NCBI RefSeq assembly: GCF_011455695.1
Contig: NZ_CP015030.1
Span: 806,001-870,000, forward strand
Source of the DNA: Mannheimia granulomatis
GTDB lineage: Bacteria > Pseudomonadota > Gammaproteobacteria > Enterobacterales > Pasteurellaceae
DNA: 64,000 bases
Direction: 5' to 3'
The notes under the pieces were generated by a model. It searched no databases, was not told where the DNA came from, and saw only the letters and a program-made list of their open reading frames with translations. Shown here one piece after another: positions 28,294 through 38,367 of this stretch (position 1 is its first letter; every line of letters begins with the position of its first letter). The position numbers were made by a program, and so were the translations under genes.

Positions 28294-28340
28294 AAGGGCT
28301 ATCAGCAAAATTAAATTTAGTTAATCTTGCATTAGCCCTT
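28294..28340. terminator. Hairpin downstream of chaA
   Basis: AAGGGCTA (28294-28301) pairs with TAGCCCTT (28333-28340), with GCAA/TTGC able to extend the stem after a small internal loop. It lies in the 170-bp gap before rlmE. A T tract is missing on the plus strand, so its role as terminator is uncertain. A weak uptake-like ACCGCTTGG is at about 28266. Confidence 0.4.
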
Positions 28341-28402
28341 GAATTTGTCAATTTAAACCCTATTATAAACCCTTGATTTAAGAGAACATAATAGAGAGAA
28401 AA

Positions 28403-29029
28403 ATGGGTAGAAAACGGAGTGCAAGTTCGTCACGTTGGCTTGCAGAACATTTTAAAGATCAATTTGTACAAAAAGCACATAAGCAGAAATTGCGTTCTCG
28501 TGCTTATTTTAAATTAGATGAAATTCAGCAGACAGATCGCTTGTTTAAGCCAGGAATGACGGTGGTTGATCTCGGGGCTGCCCCCGGTGGGTGGTCGCAA
28601 TATGTTGTGACCCAAATTGGTAGCAAGGGCAGAGTCATCGCTTGTGATATTTTAGATATGAACCCAATTGTTGGGGTGGATTTCTTACAAGGTGATTTCC
28701 GAGAAGAGTCTGTTTTGAATGCGTTATTGGAACGTGTTGGGGATGAGATGGTTGATGTGGTGATGTCAGATATGGCGCCCAATTTTAGTGGTATGCCATC
28801 TGTTGATATTCCCCGTGCTATGTATTTGGTAGAATTGGCATTAGATATGTGTCGTCAAGTCTTAGCACCAAAAGGTAGTTTTGTTGTCAAAGTTTTCCAA
28901 GGCGAAGGATTTGATGAATATTTAAGAGAAATCCGTGCTATGTTTAGTGTGGTTAAAGTCAGAAAGCCGGAAGCTTCTCGAGATCGCTCAAGAGAAGTGT
29001 ATATTGTTGCAACAGGCTATAAAGGCTAA
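28403..29029 (+). CDS. rlmE: 23S rRNA (uridine-2552-2'-O)-methyltransferase
   Basis: RlmE (FtsJ/RrmJ) methylates U2552 of 23S rRNA late in 50S assembly. The 208-aa protein (E. coli 209) has the SAM motif [15 protein letters not shown] near residue 55 and the catalytic K-D-K-E tetrad in the expected segments: K37 in FKLDEIQ, the Asp of [11 protein letters not shown], the Lys of [11 protein letters not shown], and the Glu of [10 protein letters not shown]. It lies upstream of ftsH as in E. coli. A 109-bp gap with a degenerate facing uptake-sequence pair (29036-29093) separates the two. Confidence 0.96.
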   Translation: MGRKRSASSSRWLAEHFKDQFVQKAHKQKLRSRAYFKLDEIQQTDRLFKPGMTVVDLGAAPGGWSQYVVTQIGSKGRVIACDILDMNPIVGVDFLQGDFREESVLNALLERVGDEMVDVVMSDMAPNFSGMPSVDIPRAMYLVELALDMCRQVLAPKGSFVVKVFQGEGFDEYLREIRAMFSVVKVRKPEASRDRSREVYIVATGYKG

Positions 29030-29138
29030 AAGCAGACAAGCGATCTTTTTTTGTTAAAATTTTGCAAAAAAATCAAGAAATTTGACCGCTTTTATAGTAA
29101 TCTTGAACAGTTTTTATTAAATAAATAGGGGATTAACC

Positions 29139-31088
29139 TTGAACGATATGGTTAAAAATATTTTGCTTTGGGTCGTGGTTGCTATTGTAATGATGACTGC
29201 TTATGAAGGCTTTAATTCTAATTTTAGCGGCAGCTCAAATACAGTGCCATATTCCACGTTTCTAAGTGATATAAAAGAAAATCGCTTAAAAGGCGTTGAT
29301 TTTAAGCGGAACGAAGATGTAATTATCGTAACTAAAAATGACGGTGCCAGCTATCAAACGGTGATGCCAATGTATGATGAATACTTAATGGCAGATCTAG
29401 CAAAGACCAATGCGGTAATTACGGGCCAGCCTGCTGAACGTCGTGGCTTACTTTCGCAGATTTTGATTTCTTGGTTCCCAATGTTATTACTCATCGGTTT
29501 CTATATTTTTTATATGAAACAGATGCAAGGTGGTGGGCGAGGAGCAATGGGCTTTGGTAAAAGTAAAGCGAAAATGCTGACCGCTGAAGAAGTAAAAACA
29601 CGTTTTACTGATGTTGCCGGCTGTGATGAAGCCAAGGAAGAAGTAGGTGAAGTGGTTGAGTTTTTACGTGATCCATCAAAATTCCAAAAATTAGGTGGAC
29701 GCATTCCAAAAGGTATCTTGATGGTAGGTCCTCCGGGAACAGGTAAAACTCTATTGGCAAAAGCGATTGCTGGTGAAGCAAAAGTACCATTCTTTACGAT
29801 GGCAGGTTCTGATTTCGTTGAAATGTTTGTAGGGGTGGGAGCTTCACGTGTTCGTGATTTATTTGAACAAGCTAAGAAAAATGCACCTTGTATTATTTTC
29901 ATTGATGAGATCGATGCGGTAGGTCGCAAACGTGGTGGTGCGGGCTTTAGTGGTGGTCATGATGAGCGTGAGCAAACCTTAAACCAAATGTTGGTTGAAA
30001 TGGATGGTTTTGAAGGCTCAGAAGGTGTAATTATTATTGCTGCGACTAACCGTGCTGATGTGCTTGATGATGCACTAACCCGTCCGGGGCGGTTTGACCG
30101 TCAAGTGACGGTCGATTTACCAAATGTTAAAGGCCGTGAGCAAATTTTGAAAGTTCACTTGAAAAAAGTACCGCTTGCAGATGGGGTTGATCCGATGCAA
30201 ATCGCACGTGGTACACCAGGCTACTCCGGTGCACAATTAGCAAACCTTGTTAATGAAGCAGCATTATTTGCAGCACGTAAAAATAAGCGTGTTGTAACGA
30301 TGGAAGATTTCGAAGAAGCCCGCGATAAGATTAATATGGGGCCTGAACGTCGTTCAAATACGATGACAGAAAAAGAGATCATCAATACTGCTTACCATGA
30401 AGCCGGACATGTGATTGTAGGTTATTTAATGCCTGAACATGACCCATTAAATAAAGTTACAATTGTACCGCGTGGACAAGCTTTAGGCTTTGCTCAATTT
30501 TTGCCGGAAGGTGATCGTGTAAGCGAAACTTTCACGAAATTAGAAAGTCAGCTTTCAACGCTGTTTGCCGGGAGAATTGCAGAGGGGTTAATTTTTGGTG
30601 AAGATAAAATTACTACAGGAGCTTCATCAGATATTCATAGAGCAACTCAAATTGCTCGTGCAATGGTCACGCAATGGGGGTTCTCAAAAGAACTAGGGCC
30701 TATTTTCTATCAAAATGAAGATGGTATGGGAGCGATCAAAGGTGTTTCTGAAGAATCGCAAAAATTAATTGATACAGAAATGCGTAAAATCATCGACCGT
30801 AACTATCAAAGAGCGAAACAAACGCTTGAAGATAACATGGATATTTTACATGCAATGAAAGATGCATTGCTAAAATATGAAACGCTTGATAGTAAACAAA
30901 TCGACGATTTAATGGCTCGCCGCCCGGTGGGAGAACCATCAGGTTGGAGTGACACTCCGACTAAAGATGATAATGCAACACCACCAAGTGGTGAGCAAGC
31001 TTCGGATATTACTTCTACTTTAGAAGATAATCCGAATAAAGATAATAATGTTGGTGATTCTTTAGCTGATACTAAAGCTGAACACTAA
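29139..31088 (+). CDS. ftsH: ATP-dependent zinc metalloprotease FtsH
   Basis: FtsH is a membrane AAA+ protease that degrades LpxC, SecY and other membrane or unstable proteins. The 649-aa product has two N-terminal membrane helices (about 5-25 and 107-127) around a periplasmic domain, the Walker A GPPGTGKT at 197-204, Walker [12 protein letters not shown], the second region of homology [20 protein letters not shown], and the protease HEAGH at 420-424. The start is TTG at 29139 with AGGGGA 6 bp upstream; the in-frame ATG at 29148 is too far from it. The C-terminal tail (about 610-649) is acidic and low-complexity. Confidence 0.95.
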   Translation: MNDMVKNILLWVVVAIVMMTAYEGFNSNFSGSSNTVPYSTFLSDIKENRLKGVDFKRNEDVIIVTKNDGASYQTVMPMYDEYLMADLAKTNAVITGQPAERRGLLSQILISWFPMLLLIGFYIFYMKQMQGGGRGAMGFGKSKAKMLTAEEVKTRFTDVAGCDEAKEEVGEVVEFLRDPSKFQKLGGRIPKGILMVGPPGTGKTLLAKAIAGEAKVPFFTMAGSDFVEMFVGVGASRVRDLFEQAKKNAPCIIFIDEIDAVGRKRGGAGFSGGHDEREQTLNQMLVEMDGFEGSEGVIIIAATNRADVLDDALTRPGRFDRQVTVDLPNVKGREQILKVHLKKVPLADGVDPMQIARGTPGYSGAQLANLVNEAALFAARKNKRVVTMEDFEEARDKINMGPERRSNTMTEKEIINTAYHEAGHVIVGYLMPEHDPLNKVTIVPRGQALGFAQFLPEGDRVSETFTKLESQLSTLFAGRIAEGLIFGEDKITTGASSDIHRATQIARAMVTQWGFSKELGPIFYQNEDGMGAIKGVSEESQKLIDTEMRKIIDRNYQRAKQTLEDNMDILHAMKDALLKYETLDSKQIDDLMARRPVGEPSGWSDTPTKDDNATPPSGEQASDITSTLEDNPNKDNNVGDSLADTKAEH

Positions 31089-31103
31089 TAATCTATAACT
31101 GAC

Positions 31104-31130
31104 AGCCGAGGGTATTTTACTCTCGGCTTT
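31104..31130 (+). terminator. ftsH terminator
   Basis: AGCCGAG pairs with CTCGGCT around an 11-nt loop, followed by TTTATTTT, 16 bp after the ftsH stop. Confidence 0.88.
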
Positions 31131-31146
31131 TATTTTGGCTGATGCT

Positions 31147-31183
31147 ACAAGCGGTAAGATTTTCTTTATTTTTTGCAATTAGC
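31147..31183 (+). repeat. Uptake signal sequence between ftsH and hisC
   Basis: Exact core at 31147-31155 on the plus strand followed by an AT tract and TTTTTTGCAA, in the 220-bp ftsH-hisC gap. Confidence 0.85.
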
Positions 31184-31308
31184 GTTTGTAAGCTTAAATA
31201 TAAATTTGTACTTTTTTCTTTCCGACTGTAACGAATCTTTTACTAGCCAAATTCTTCATTCTCGAATACAATCAATCTCTTATTTATATAAGAAGAAACA
31301 GAGGTCTT

Positions 31309-32403
31309 ATGCAATTTATCAACATCGCAAATGAAGGTGTAAAGTCTCTAGCACCTTACCAAGCAGGGAAGCCAATTGAAGAGCTCGAGCGTGAATTGGG
31401 TATCAGTAATATCATTAAGCTAGCATCAAATGAAAATCCGTTTGGTTTTCCGGAAAGTGCTAAGCAGGCGATTATTCAACAATTAAATGATTTAACTCGT
31501 TATCCAGATTCCAACGGCTTTGAGCTCAAATCAACCATCGCTAAAAAATTTGGGCTAAATGCCAATCAAATTACGCTTGGCAATGGCTCAAACGATTTAT
31601 TAGAGCTTTTTGCTCATACCTTTGCTAGCGATAAAGATGAAATTATTTATTCACAATATGCCTTTATTGTGTATCCGTTGGTGACAAAAGCGATTAATGC
31701 AGTGGCTCGTGAAATCCCGGCAAAAAACTGGGGGCACGATTTAGAGGGATTCTTAAACGCTATTAATGAGAAAACCAAGCTGATTTTTATTGCAAATCCC
31801 AATAACCCAACCGGTAACTTTTTAAGCCAAACAGAAATTGAGGCATTTTTAGCCAAAGTGCCAAGCCATATTTTGGTGGTGTTAGATGAAGCCTATACGG
31901 AATTTACTGCGGCTGAGGAACGGGTAGATTCATTTGGTTTATTGCAAAAATACCCGAATTTAATTGTTTCCCGCTCGCTTTCTAAAGCCTACGGTTTAGC
32001 CGGCTTACGTATTGGCTATGCGGTTTCCAACCCTGAAATTGCTGATTTATTAAACCGTGTTCGTCAGCCGTTTAATTGCAACAGTTTAGCCTTAGCTTCA
32101 GCGATTGCAGTAATGAATGATGATGAATTTGTCAAAAAAGTAGCAGAAAATAACCGCTTGGAAATGGCACGCTATGAGGCATTTTGCCTTGCGAATGGCT
32201 TAGAATATATCCCATCAAAAGGTAATTTCATCACTATTGATTTTAAACGCCCTGCCGCTCCGATTTATGATGCTTTATTACGTGAAGGGGTGATTGTTCG
32301 CCCAATTGCAGGCTACGGAATGCCAAATCATTTACGGGTAAGCATTGGATTGCCGGAAGAAAATGACAGATTTTTTACAGCCCTTTTGAAGGTTTTATCG
32401 TGA
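31309..32403 (+). CDS. hisC: Histidinol-phosphate aminotransferase
   Basis: HisC is a PLP enzyme that converts imidazole acetol phosphate and glutamate to histidinol phosphate; members of this branch can also act on aromatic 2-oxo acids. The 364-aa protein shows the class I/II aminotransferase pattern: ASNENPFG near residue 40, ANPNNPTGN near 163, and the PLP lysine K226 in SRSLSKAYGLAGLRIGY. It lies 91 bp upstream of aroA, away from the other his genes, suggesting the HisC2-type paralogue linked to aromatic amino-acid genes. An AGAGGT ribosome site precedes the ATG. Confidence 0.93.
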   Translation: MQFINIANEGVKSLAPYQAGKPIEELERELGISNIIKLASNENPFGFPESAKQAIIQQLNDLTRYPDSNGFELKSTIAKKFGLNANQITLGNGSNDLLELFAHTFASDKDEIIYSQYAFIVYPLVTKAINAVAREIPAKNWGHDLEGFLNAINEKTKLIFIANPNNPTGNFLSQTEIEAFLAKVPSHILVVLDEAYTEFTAAEERVDSFGLLQKYPNLIVSRSLSKAYGLAGLRIGYAVSNPEIADLLNRVRQPFNCNSLALASAIAVMNDDEFVKKVAENNRLEMARYEAFCLANGLEYIPSKGNFITIDFKRPAAPIYDALLREGVIVRPIAGYGMPNHLRVSIGLPEENDRFFTALLKVLS

Positions 32404-32494
32404 TATACAGAGATCAGTAGAGATTTTTGCCTAAACCCTATTCGCAAGCGGTTTATTTTTATTAAAAATTTACAAATTCAAATCAAAAAAACAA

Positions 32495-33790
32495 ATGGAA
32501 AAATTAACCTTAAATCCGATTTCCCGCGTTGAGGGAGAAATTAACTTACCCGGCTCAAAAAGTCTTTCTAATCGTGCCTTGTTATTGGCGGCCTTAGCCA
32601 AAGGTACAACACGAGTGACAAACTTATTAGACAGTGATGATATTCGCCATATGTTAAATGCGTTAAAAGCATTAGGCGTGAATTATGAATTGTCGGAAGA
32701 TAAAACAGTTTGTATTGTTGAGGGAATTGGTGGAGCATTTCAAATGCAAAATGGTTTATCGCTGTTTTTAGGTAATGCAGGGACAGCAATGCGTCCGCTG
32801 GCTGCAGCCTTATGCTTAAAAGGTGAGGCGAATGCTCAAGTTATCCTAACCGGTGAGCCACGTATGAAAGAGCGCCCAATTAAACATTTAGTCGATGCCT
32901 TACGCCAAGTAGGGGCAGATGTACAATATTTAGAAAATGAAGGCTATCCACCACTTGCTATTGCCAATAGTGGCTTAAAAGGTGGAAAAGTACAAATTGA
33001 TGGTTCGATTTCTAGTCAGTTTTTAACGGCATTATTAATGGCAGCACCGCTTGCTGATGGTGATATGGAAATTGAAATTATCGGTGATCTGGTATCAAAA
33101 CCCTATATTGATATTACTCTTGCGATGATGAAGGATTTTGGTGTTTTGGTTGAAAATCAAAATTATCAGACTTTTTTGGTCAAAGGTAATCAAAGCTATA
33201 TTTCTCCACAAACTTATTTAGTGGAAGGGGATGCTTCCTCGGCGTCTTATTTCTTAGCAGCAGGGGCGATCAAAGGTAAGGTAAAAGTAACAGGTATTGG
33301 TAAAAATTCTATTCAAGGTGACCGCTTGTTTGCTGATGTATTAGAAAAAATGGGCGCAAAAATTACTTGGGGAGAGGATTTTATTCAAGCAGAGCAAGCT
33401 CAGCTAAAAGGGATTGATATGGATATGAACCATATTCCTGATGCAGCAATGACGATTGCAACTACCGCACTATTTGCTGAAGGCGAAACGATTATTCGCA
33501 ATATTTATAACTGGAGAGTGAAAGAAACGGATCGTTTGGTCGCTATGGCCACTGAGCTACGCAAAATCGGTGCAACTGTTGAAGAGGGAGAGGATTTTAT
33601 CCGTATCCAGCCACTTGCGTTAGAGCATTTCCAACACGCAGAAATTGAGACCTATAACGATCACCGTGTAGCGATGTGTTTCTCATTAGTGGCACTATCC
33701 GATACAGCTGTCACCATATTAGATCCAAAATGCACGGCAAAAACCTTCCCAACTTATTTTACCGAATTAGAGCGTTTAACTGTAAGATAA
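32495..33790 (+). CDS. aroA: 5-enolpyruvylshikimate-3-phosphate synthase
   Basis: AroA joins shikimate 3-phosphate and PEP in chorismate synthesis, and is the glyphosate target. The 431-aa protein has [20 protein letters not shown] near residue 18, [14 protein letters not shown] near 92 (the glyphosate-sensitive class I signature), and the C-terminal [10 protein letters not shown]. Upstream there is an uptake-like core GCAAGCGGT (about 32443) but no strong Shine-Dalgarno sequence. It probably shares a transcript with hisC. An exact minus-strand uptake core lies inside the gene at 33321-33329. Confidence 0.96.
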   Translation: MEKLTLNPISRVEGEINLPGSKSLSNRALLLAALAKGTTRVTNLLDSDDIRHMLNALKALGVNYELSEDKTVCIVEGIGGAFQMQNGLSLFLGNAGTAMRPLAAALCLKGEANAQVILTGEPRMKERPIKHLVDALRQVGADVQYLENEGYPPLAIANSGLKGGKVQIDGSISSQFLTALLMAAPLADGDMEIEIIGDLVSKPYIDITLAMMKDFGVLVENQNYQTFLVKGNQSYISPQTYLVEGDASSASYFLAAGAIKGKVKVTGIGKNSIQGDRLFADVLEKMGAKITWGEDFIQAEQAQLKGIDMDMNHIPDAAMTIATTALFAEGETIIRNIYNWRVKETDRLVAMATELRKIGATVEEGEDFIRIQPLALEHFQHAEIETYNDHRVAMCFSLVALSDTAVTILDPKCTAKTFPTYFTELERLTVR

Positions 33791-33803
33791 TAACATATAA
33801 AGG

Positions 33804-33833
33804 AAAAGGATTCAGTTTTAACTGAATCCTTTT
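33804..33833. terminator. Bidirectional terminator between aroA and ygiM
   Basis: AAAAGGATTCAGT pairs with ACTGAATCCTTTT around a TTTA loop, a perfect 13-bp stem between two convergent genes. Confidence 0.92.
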
Positions 33834-33842
33834 ATTTATATC

Positions 33843-34454
33843 TTATGCCCAACCATTATTACTACGTCTGCGGCGAGGAATGAGGAATGGGATGATTAAT
33901 CCTAATAGTAACCCAGCACCAAGTACTGCTCCGCCATAAATAAACCATTGAATGACGATTTCCCGTTTCTCAGAATCATGCATTGTTTCTAAATCACGGT
34001 TTTTGTTTTTTAGAATTTCAAGTTCACGCTTTAATTGTGCATTTTCAGCCACAAGATCACTACTTTTTTGTACGGAATCTTGAGTTCTGCGCTGCATTTC
34101 GGCGGTACGTTGCTGCCATTCCGTATCAATTTTGCTTAAACGATTAGTTAAATCTTGGACTTGCTGTTTTAACTGAGGAATCAGATCTTTAGGACTTGCC
34201 GTATCACTTAAGTCAGAATTAAGAACCCAACCCTCACGATTACGCCCGTCTCTAATCAAACTATAACGTTCTTTACGCTCTAATACAGTTACCTTTTCAC
34301 CTGCTTGAATCGCACCTGAAATACGGAATTGATCACCAGCACCTTTACGCATAAATGTACTCAGATTTTCGGTAATATAGGTATCTGCCGCAAAAGAAGG
34401 GCTGGATAAGCCGAGTAAAACACAAGAAAGAATAGCTGATGATAATTTCTTCAT
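33843..34454 (-). CDS. ygiM: SH3 domain protein of the YgiM family (TIGR04211)
   Basis: The 203-aa protein has a signal peptide (about residues 1-22, ending FAA), a bacterial SH3 domain (about 23-90, with YITENLSTFMRKGAGDQFRISGAIQAGEKV), a coiled coil (about 95-165), a C-terminal membrane helix (about 170-192) and a basic tail RRRRS. It is therefore a periplasmic SH3 domain tethered to the inner membrane. The role in E. coli is not clear; bacterial SH3 domains often bind peptidoglycan peptides. It follows the pit gene on the same strand, 65 bp away. Confidence 0.88.
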   Translation of the reverse strand: MKKLSSAILSCVLLGLSSPSFAADTYITENLSTFMRKGAGDQFRISGAIQAGEKVTVLERKERYSLIRDGRNREGWVLNSDLSDTASPKDLIPQLKQQVQDLTNRLSKIDTEWQQRTAEMQRRTQDSVQKSSDLVAENAQLKRELEILKNKNRDLETMHDSEKREIVIQWFIYGGAVLGAGLLLGLIIPFLIPRRRRSNNGWA

Positions 34455-34519
34455 TACAAATTTCCTTTTTCCTTAATGCTAGGAAAGAATGCAGAAAACT
34501 GCATTCTTTCAGTTTTGGA

Positions 34520-35788
34520 TTACTTGAAGATAGTGCTTAAAATATAGTAGACCACAATAGACAACATTGCCCCAACAGGTAGGGTAATAACCCAAGAGAT
34601 GACAATATTTCGGATTACACCTAAGTTCAATGCTGCAATACCACGTGCAAATCCAACACCTAAGACTGCACCTACTAATGTTTGTGTTGTGGAGATAGGC
34701 AGACCGGTACCTGATGCAATCACAACTGTTACTGCACAAGCAAATTGTGCTGCAAAACCACGGCTAGGGGTGAGTTCAGTAATACCTGTTCCTACCGTTG
34801 CCATTACATTTTTACCCATAACAGCCAAGCCAACAACCATTCCTAGCGCACCAAGAGGTAAAATCCAAGCCGCTAGAGCCGTTTTTCCTTCAATGACGCC
34901 ACCACTACGAATAATTGCTTCAACAGCAGCTAATGGACCAATTGCGTTTGCTACATCGTTTGAACCGTGTGCAAATGCCATAGCACAAGCCGTAAGTAAC
35001 ATCAAAATACTGAATATTTTTTCCACACCGGCAAAACCTTTACCTTCTGCACGAGCCTTCATCGCAAAGCTTTTACTGCGGAAATAAAAATAACCAATAA
35101 TTACTGCTACTAAAGCAAATCCTAAAGAAACAGCTAAAGTTTCAGCAGTATTTAAATGTAACCCAACATGTTTTAAGCCTTTTGATACTGTTACGATAAC
35201 AAGAATGAAAATAGTGATACCCATATACATAGGCCCATATTTTTTAGCTTGCTTGAATGGATTAGAACGGTTGAAAATCAGTTTTTGTGAATTAATAAAA
35301 ATTAAATAAGCAACCACACCGGCAAGAATTGGGGTAAGAAACCAGCTACCAACAATTCCACCTAATTCGTCCCATTGAATTGAACTTGAGCCTACGGTAA
35401 TTAAAGCAAAACCAATGACAGCACCAATAATAGTATGAGTTGCAGAAACAGGCCAGCCCATTTTAGTTGCCACAATTAACCAAATGCCGGCTGCACAAAG
35501 GGAAGACATCATGCCAAGCACTAAAACATCTGGTTTATCGGCAAATTGGGCAGGATTAATAATACCACTTTTAATCGTATCTGCTACTTCACCACCAGCA
35601 AGATAAGCACCGGCAAATTCAAAAACCATAGCGATTAAAATGGCTTGTTTAATGGTAATTGTGCCGGAACCGACAGAAGTCCCCATTGCGTTGGAGACAT
35701 CGTTTGCACCGATCCCAAATGCCATCATAAAGCCTAAAACAGCGGTAATAATAACAAGTAATGAACCATACTGATTAATTAGTTCCAT
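34520..35788 (-). CDS. Inorganic phosphate transporter, PiT family
   Basis: The 422-aa protein has about ten membrane helices and two copies of the PiT signature: GANDVSNAMGTSVGSGTITIKQA near residue 27 and HGSNDVANAIGPLAAV near 274. PiT proteins import phosphate, usually as a metal-phosphate complex, driven by protons or sodium. The gene lies 9 bp downstream of a DUF47 (PhoU-like) gene, a pairing seen widely in bacteria. It has an AGGAGAAAAG ribosome site. Confidence 0.94.
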   Translation of the reverse strand: MELINQYGSLLVIITAVLGFMMAFGIGANDVSNAMGTSVGSGTITIKQAILIAMVFEFAGAYLAGGEVADTIKSGIINPAQFADKPDVLVLGMMSSLCAAGIWLIVATKMGWPVSATHTIIGAVIGFALITVGSSSIQWDELGGIVGSWFLTPILAGVVAYLIFINSQKLIFNRSNPFKQAKKYGPMYMGITIFILVIVTVSKGLKHVGLHLNTAETLAVSLGFALVAVIIGYFYFRSKSFAMKARAEGKGFAGVEKIFSILMLLTACAMAFAHGSNDVANAIGPLAAVEAIIRSGGVIEGKTALAAWILPLGALGMVVGLAVMGKNVMATVGTGITELTPSRGFAAQFACAVTVVIASGTGLPISTTQTLVGAVLGVGFARGIAALNLGVIRNIVISWVITLPVGAMLSIVVYYILSTIFK

Positions 35789-35797
35789 TCTTTTCTC

Positions 35798-36478
35798 CTA
35801 TGATTTCGCCAGCATCAGTTCAATTCGAGAACCAATACGTTGTGCTTGATCAGCTAATATACTAATACGTTCGATACATTTATATAAGAACATCACATCA
35901 ATTGGATTTAGTGTTTTTTCTAACTCTAAAAGAGTGTGACGTAAGGTAATTTGGTATTGGTCGGTATCGTCTTCGATTTGATCAAGCTCATGAATCATGG
36001 TATTGACAAAATCAAGCTCTCTGCCTCTAAAACCGGTTTCTAGTAATTGATCCATTTCGTCTAATACTTTACGTACTTGGCGACTTGCATCAATGCTACG
36101 AGAAAGGAATTTTTTGAAAAGTGGTTGCATTTCTGTCGGAATGAGTAATTTACGACCGATAATGCGTCCGGAAATATCTCTAGAGTAGTTTGCTAATTTA
36201 TCTAGCTGGGTGACAAGTTCTAATAAATCGCCTCTTTCAACGGGCATAAATAAACCACGAGGAAGTTTTAGACGAATCTCACGTTTTAAAGAATCTGCAC
36301 GGCGTTCTAAATCAACAATTTTACCGCGCACTTCAGCCGCTTTTTCCCAATCATGTTCAAAAGTAGCTTCAAAAAAAGGTTCTAACAATTCGCTACATTC
36401 CGTTACTTTACTTGAATGCTTTTGTAGCGGTTTAAGTGGGGACTGGGCGAATAAACCTAAAATGTTATTCAATGCCAT
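35798..36478 (-). CDS. DUF47 / TIGR00153 family PhoU-like protein
   Basis: The 226-aa, mostly helical protein begins MALNNILGLFAQSPLKPLQKH and matches the DUF47 family, related to PhoU. These proteins lie next to PiT phosphate carriers and are thought to regulate them; the mechanism is not well defined. It is first in the two-gene unit with the transporter. I start it at 36478, where a GGAGATATT ribosome site fits, rather than at an in-frame ATG at 36526. Confidence 0.9.
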   Translation of the reverse strand: MALNNILGLFAQSPLKPLQKHSSKVTECSELLEPFFEATFEHDWEKAAEVRGKIVDLERRADSLKREIRLKLPRGLFMPVERGDLLELVTQLDKLANYSRDISGRIIGRKLLIPTEMQPLFKKFLSRSIDASRQVRKVLDEMDQLLETGFRGRELDFVNTMIHELDQIEDDTDQYQITLRHTLLELEKTLNPIDVMFLYKCIERISILADQAQRIGSRIELMLAKS

Positions 36479-36588
36479 AGAATATCTCCAATATGTTATA
36501 AAGTTTACGATGATTTTGTCTTGCAAAATCTTGCGTATTCTACTTTATGTGTAGAAAAAGATCACGACATTAGCGATGTTTTTTAGCT

Positions 36589-36645
36589 TAAGCGGTCAGA
36601 TTTCCTAAGAAATTTGCAAAAAACTAGGCCAATTTAACCGCTTGT
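36589..36645. terminator. Facing uptake-sequence pair after the siderophore operon
   Basis: AAGCGGT (36590-36596) faces ACCGCTT (36637-36643), the latter part of an exact uptake core at 36637-36645. It lies between the divergent ends of the DUF47 gene promoter region and the ABC ATPase stop. It could terminate the iron operon, but the stem is short and the loop long. Confidence 0.45.
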
Positions 36646-36652
36646 AACAAGG

Positions 36653-37411
36653 CTAGATATGATGAATGACTAACGGTTTACTTTGGTATTCTAATACCTC
36701 TGCATCAAGATTAAATACTGTTTTTAGATTTTCGGTTGTGATAATCTCTTTAGGCGAGCCAACCATCTTAATTGTACCGTCTTTCATTGCGATAATAGTA
36801 TCAGCATAGGCAGCTGCGATATTAATATCATGAACCACCATAATAGTAGTTAATGCCAGCTCATCGGTTAATTTACGCAGAAGTTTCATTAATTCACGGG
36901 CGTGAAACATATCTAAATTATTGAGTGGTTCATCTAGTAGAACGTGGCCGGTTTGTTGGCAGAATGTCATTGCTATTAAAGCCCGCTGGCGTTGTCCCCC
37001 TGATAATTCACTTAGAAAACGATCTGAAAAAGGCACTAAATCAAAACGTTGTAATGCCTCTTCAACAATTCTATTATCTTGTGGGGTAATTCTGCCTTGA
37101 TGATGTGGGTAACGTCCAAACATCAATAAGTCTTTTACCGTAATGCGACTATGTATCACATTATCTTGTGTAAGAATTGCTAATTGTTGTGCAATAATGC
37201 GAGAGGGTGTTTTTGTAATATTAAGCTCATTTAGATAAATTTCACCTACTTGAATTGTTTGCAAGCGTGCAATTAAGGAAAGTAAGGTTGATTTACCTGC
37301 GCCATTTGCCCCTATTAAAGCGGTAATGCCTCCACTTGGAATGGTTAAATTGATATTATTTAAAATCTTTGTATTGCCGATTTTATAGTGAAGATTTTTT
37401 ATCGTTATCAT
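36653..37411 (-). CDS. Siderophore ABC transporter, ATP-binding protein
   Basis: The 252-aa ATPase of the FepC family energises import of an iron-siderophore. Walker A is GANGAGKST at 34-42, the ABC signature is LSGGQRQRA, Walker B is HVLLDEPLNNLD and the switch histidine is in MVVHDINIAAAYAD. It is last of four genes (binding protein, two permeases, ATPase), 8 bp after the second permease. By sequence and order it resembles CeuD/FatE/VctC-type systems for catechol or related siderophores; the actual ligand is unknown. Confidence 0.92.
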   Translation of the reverse strand: MITIKNLHYKIGNTKILNNINLTIPSGGITALIGANGAGKSTLLSLIARLQTIQVGEIYLNELNITKTPSRIIAQQLAILTQDNVIHSRITVKDLLMFGRYPHHQGRITPQDNRIVEEALQRFDLVPFSDRFLSELSGGQRQRALIAMTFCQQTGHVLLDEPLNNLDMFHARELMKLLRKLTDELALTTIMVVHDINIAAAYADTIIAMKDGTIKMVGSPKEIITTENLKTVFNLDAEVLEYQSKPLVIHHI

Positions 37412-37419
37412 TTTTTTCC

Positions 37420-38367
37420 TTATTTTACTTTATTTTTCTGCTTTAATATCAAATAGATAAATACAATCCCACCGATAAATTCAATCACTACACTCAAAAC
37501 GCCCTGCATTTTCAGTACTTGTTCAAAAATAGCTTGTCCTAAGATTAGAGTAATTGCAGAAATTAAAAAGGTTATTGGGATCCGCACGCTATGGTAAACT
37601 GTCGGACTAATCGCATTTACAATTGCACAAACTAAAAGCCCTAAAAAAAGAATTGGTCCGACTAATGCTGTTGAAATAGAGACTAATAATGCACAGCAGA
37701 TAAATAATTGACGGGAAAATTGATTGTATGCCAGCCCAAGTCCAATAGCTTTATCTTGCCCAAGTAATAGGATATCGAGTTTATGGCGTTGCATCCAAAC
37801 CCACACAGCAGAGAAAATCGCAATAATTAAACCGATCCAAAGTAGGATAGGCGTGGTAAGATTAAATGAAGCAAAAGATGAACCTTGGGCAACAGCAAAT
37901 TCCGTCGGGTCAATCATACGTTGCAATAAATTTTTTAAGCTTCTAAACAATACACCAAAAATCACACCAACTAAAATCATTTGTGTTAAATCTGATTTAT
38001 TTCGCGAGAGTGAGTGGAACAACAATATAGAGGCACTTAGCATCAATACTGTTTCAAAGAAAAATTTATTACTTGGATCAAGTTGAGTAAATCCTAAACC
38101 GCCGAAAAAAAACACAAGCGAAGTTTGTAATAGCAAATAAAGTGCATCAAATCCCAAAATACTCGGTGTTAAAATTGGATTGTGAGTGAGGGTCTGGAAT
38201 AAGAGCGTTGAAATGCCAATAGTATATGCAACAGTACATAATAAAATTAATTTTTTACCACGTAATTGTAATATAAAGCTCCAGTTACCTTTAGCATTGT
38301 ATGTCATATAAAATAAAATACTTGCCAGTAAGATAATAACCAAGATAATAAAACGCGATCTAACCAC
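37420..38367 (-). CDS. Siderophore ABC transporter permease, second subunit
   Basis: The 315-aa protein is a FecCD/BtuC-family permease with about nine membrane helices, and forms a heterodimer with the neighbouring permease. I start it at GTG 38367 (VVRSRFIILVIILL), because an AAGGGG site lies just upstream and the start overlaps the end of the upstream permease by 8 bp, typical of coupled subunits. A more distal in-frame ATG (38460) would overlap by 100 bp. It is most similar to CeuC/FatC/VctG-type permeases. Confidence 0.88.
   Translation of the reverse strand: MVRSRFIILVIILLASILFYMTYNAKGNWSFILQLRGKKLILLCTVAYTIGISTLLFQTLTHNPILTPSILGFDALYLLLQTSLVFFFGGLGFTQLDPSNKFFFETVLMLSASILLFHSLSRNKSDLTQMILVGVIFGVLFRSLKNLLQRMIDPTEFAVAQGSSFASFNLTTPILLWIGLIIAIFSAVWVWMQRHKLDILLLGQDKAIGLGLAYNQFSRQLFICCALLVSISTALVGPILFLGLLVCAIVNAISPTVYHSVRIPITFLISAITLILGQAIFEQVLKMQGVLSVVIEFIGGIVFIYLILKQKNKVK

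Noticed and set aside
29510-29929. A 139-codon open frame antisense to ftsH
   Set aside because: It overlaps the conserved AAA core of ftsH fully and shows no protein-like features of its own.
34599-35087. A 162-codon open frame antisense to the phosphate transporter gene
   Set aside because: It has no ribosome site, is Ala/Pro-rich low-complexity, and mirrors the repetitive hydrophobic codons of the real gene.
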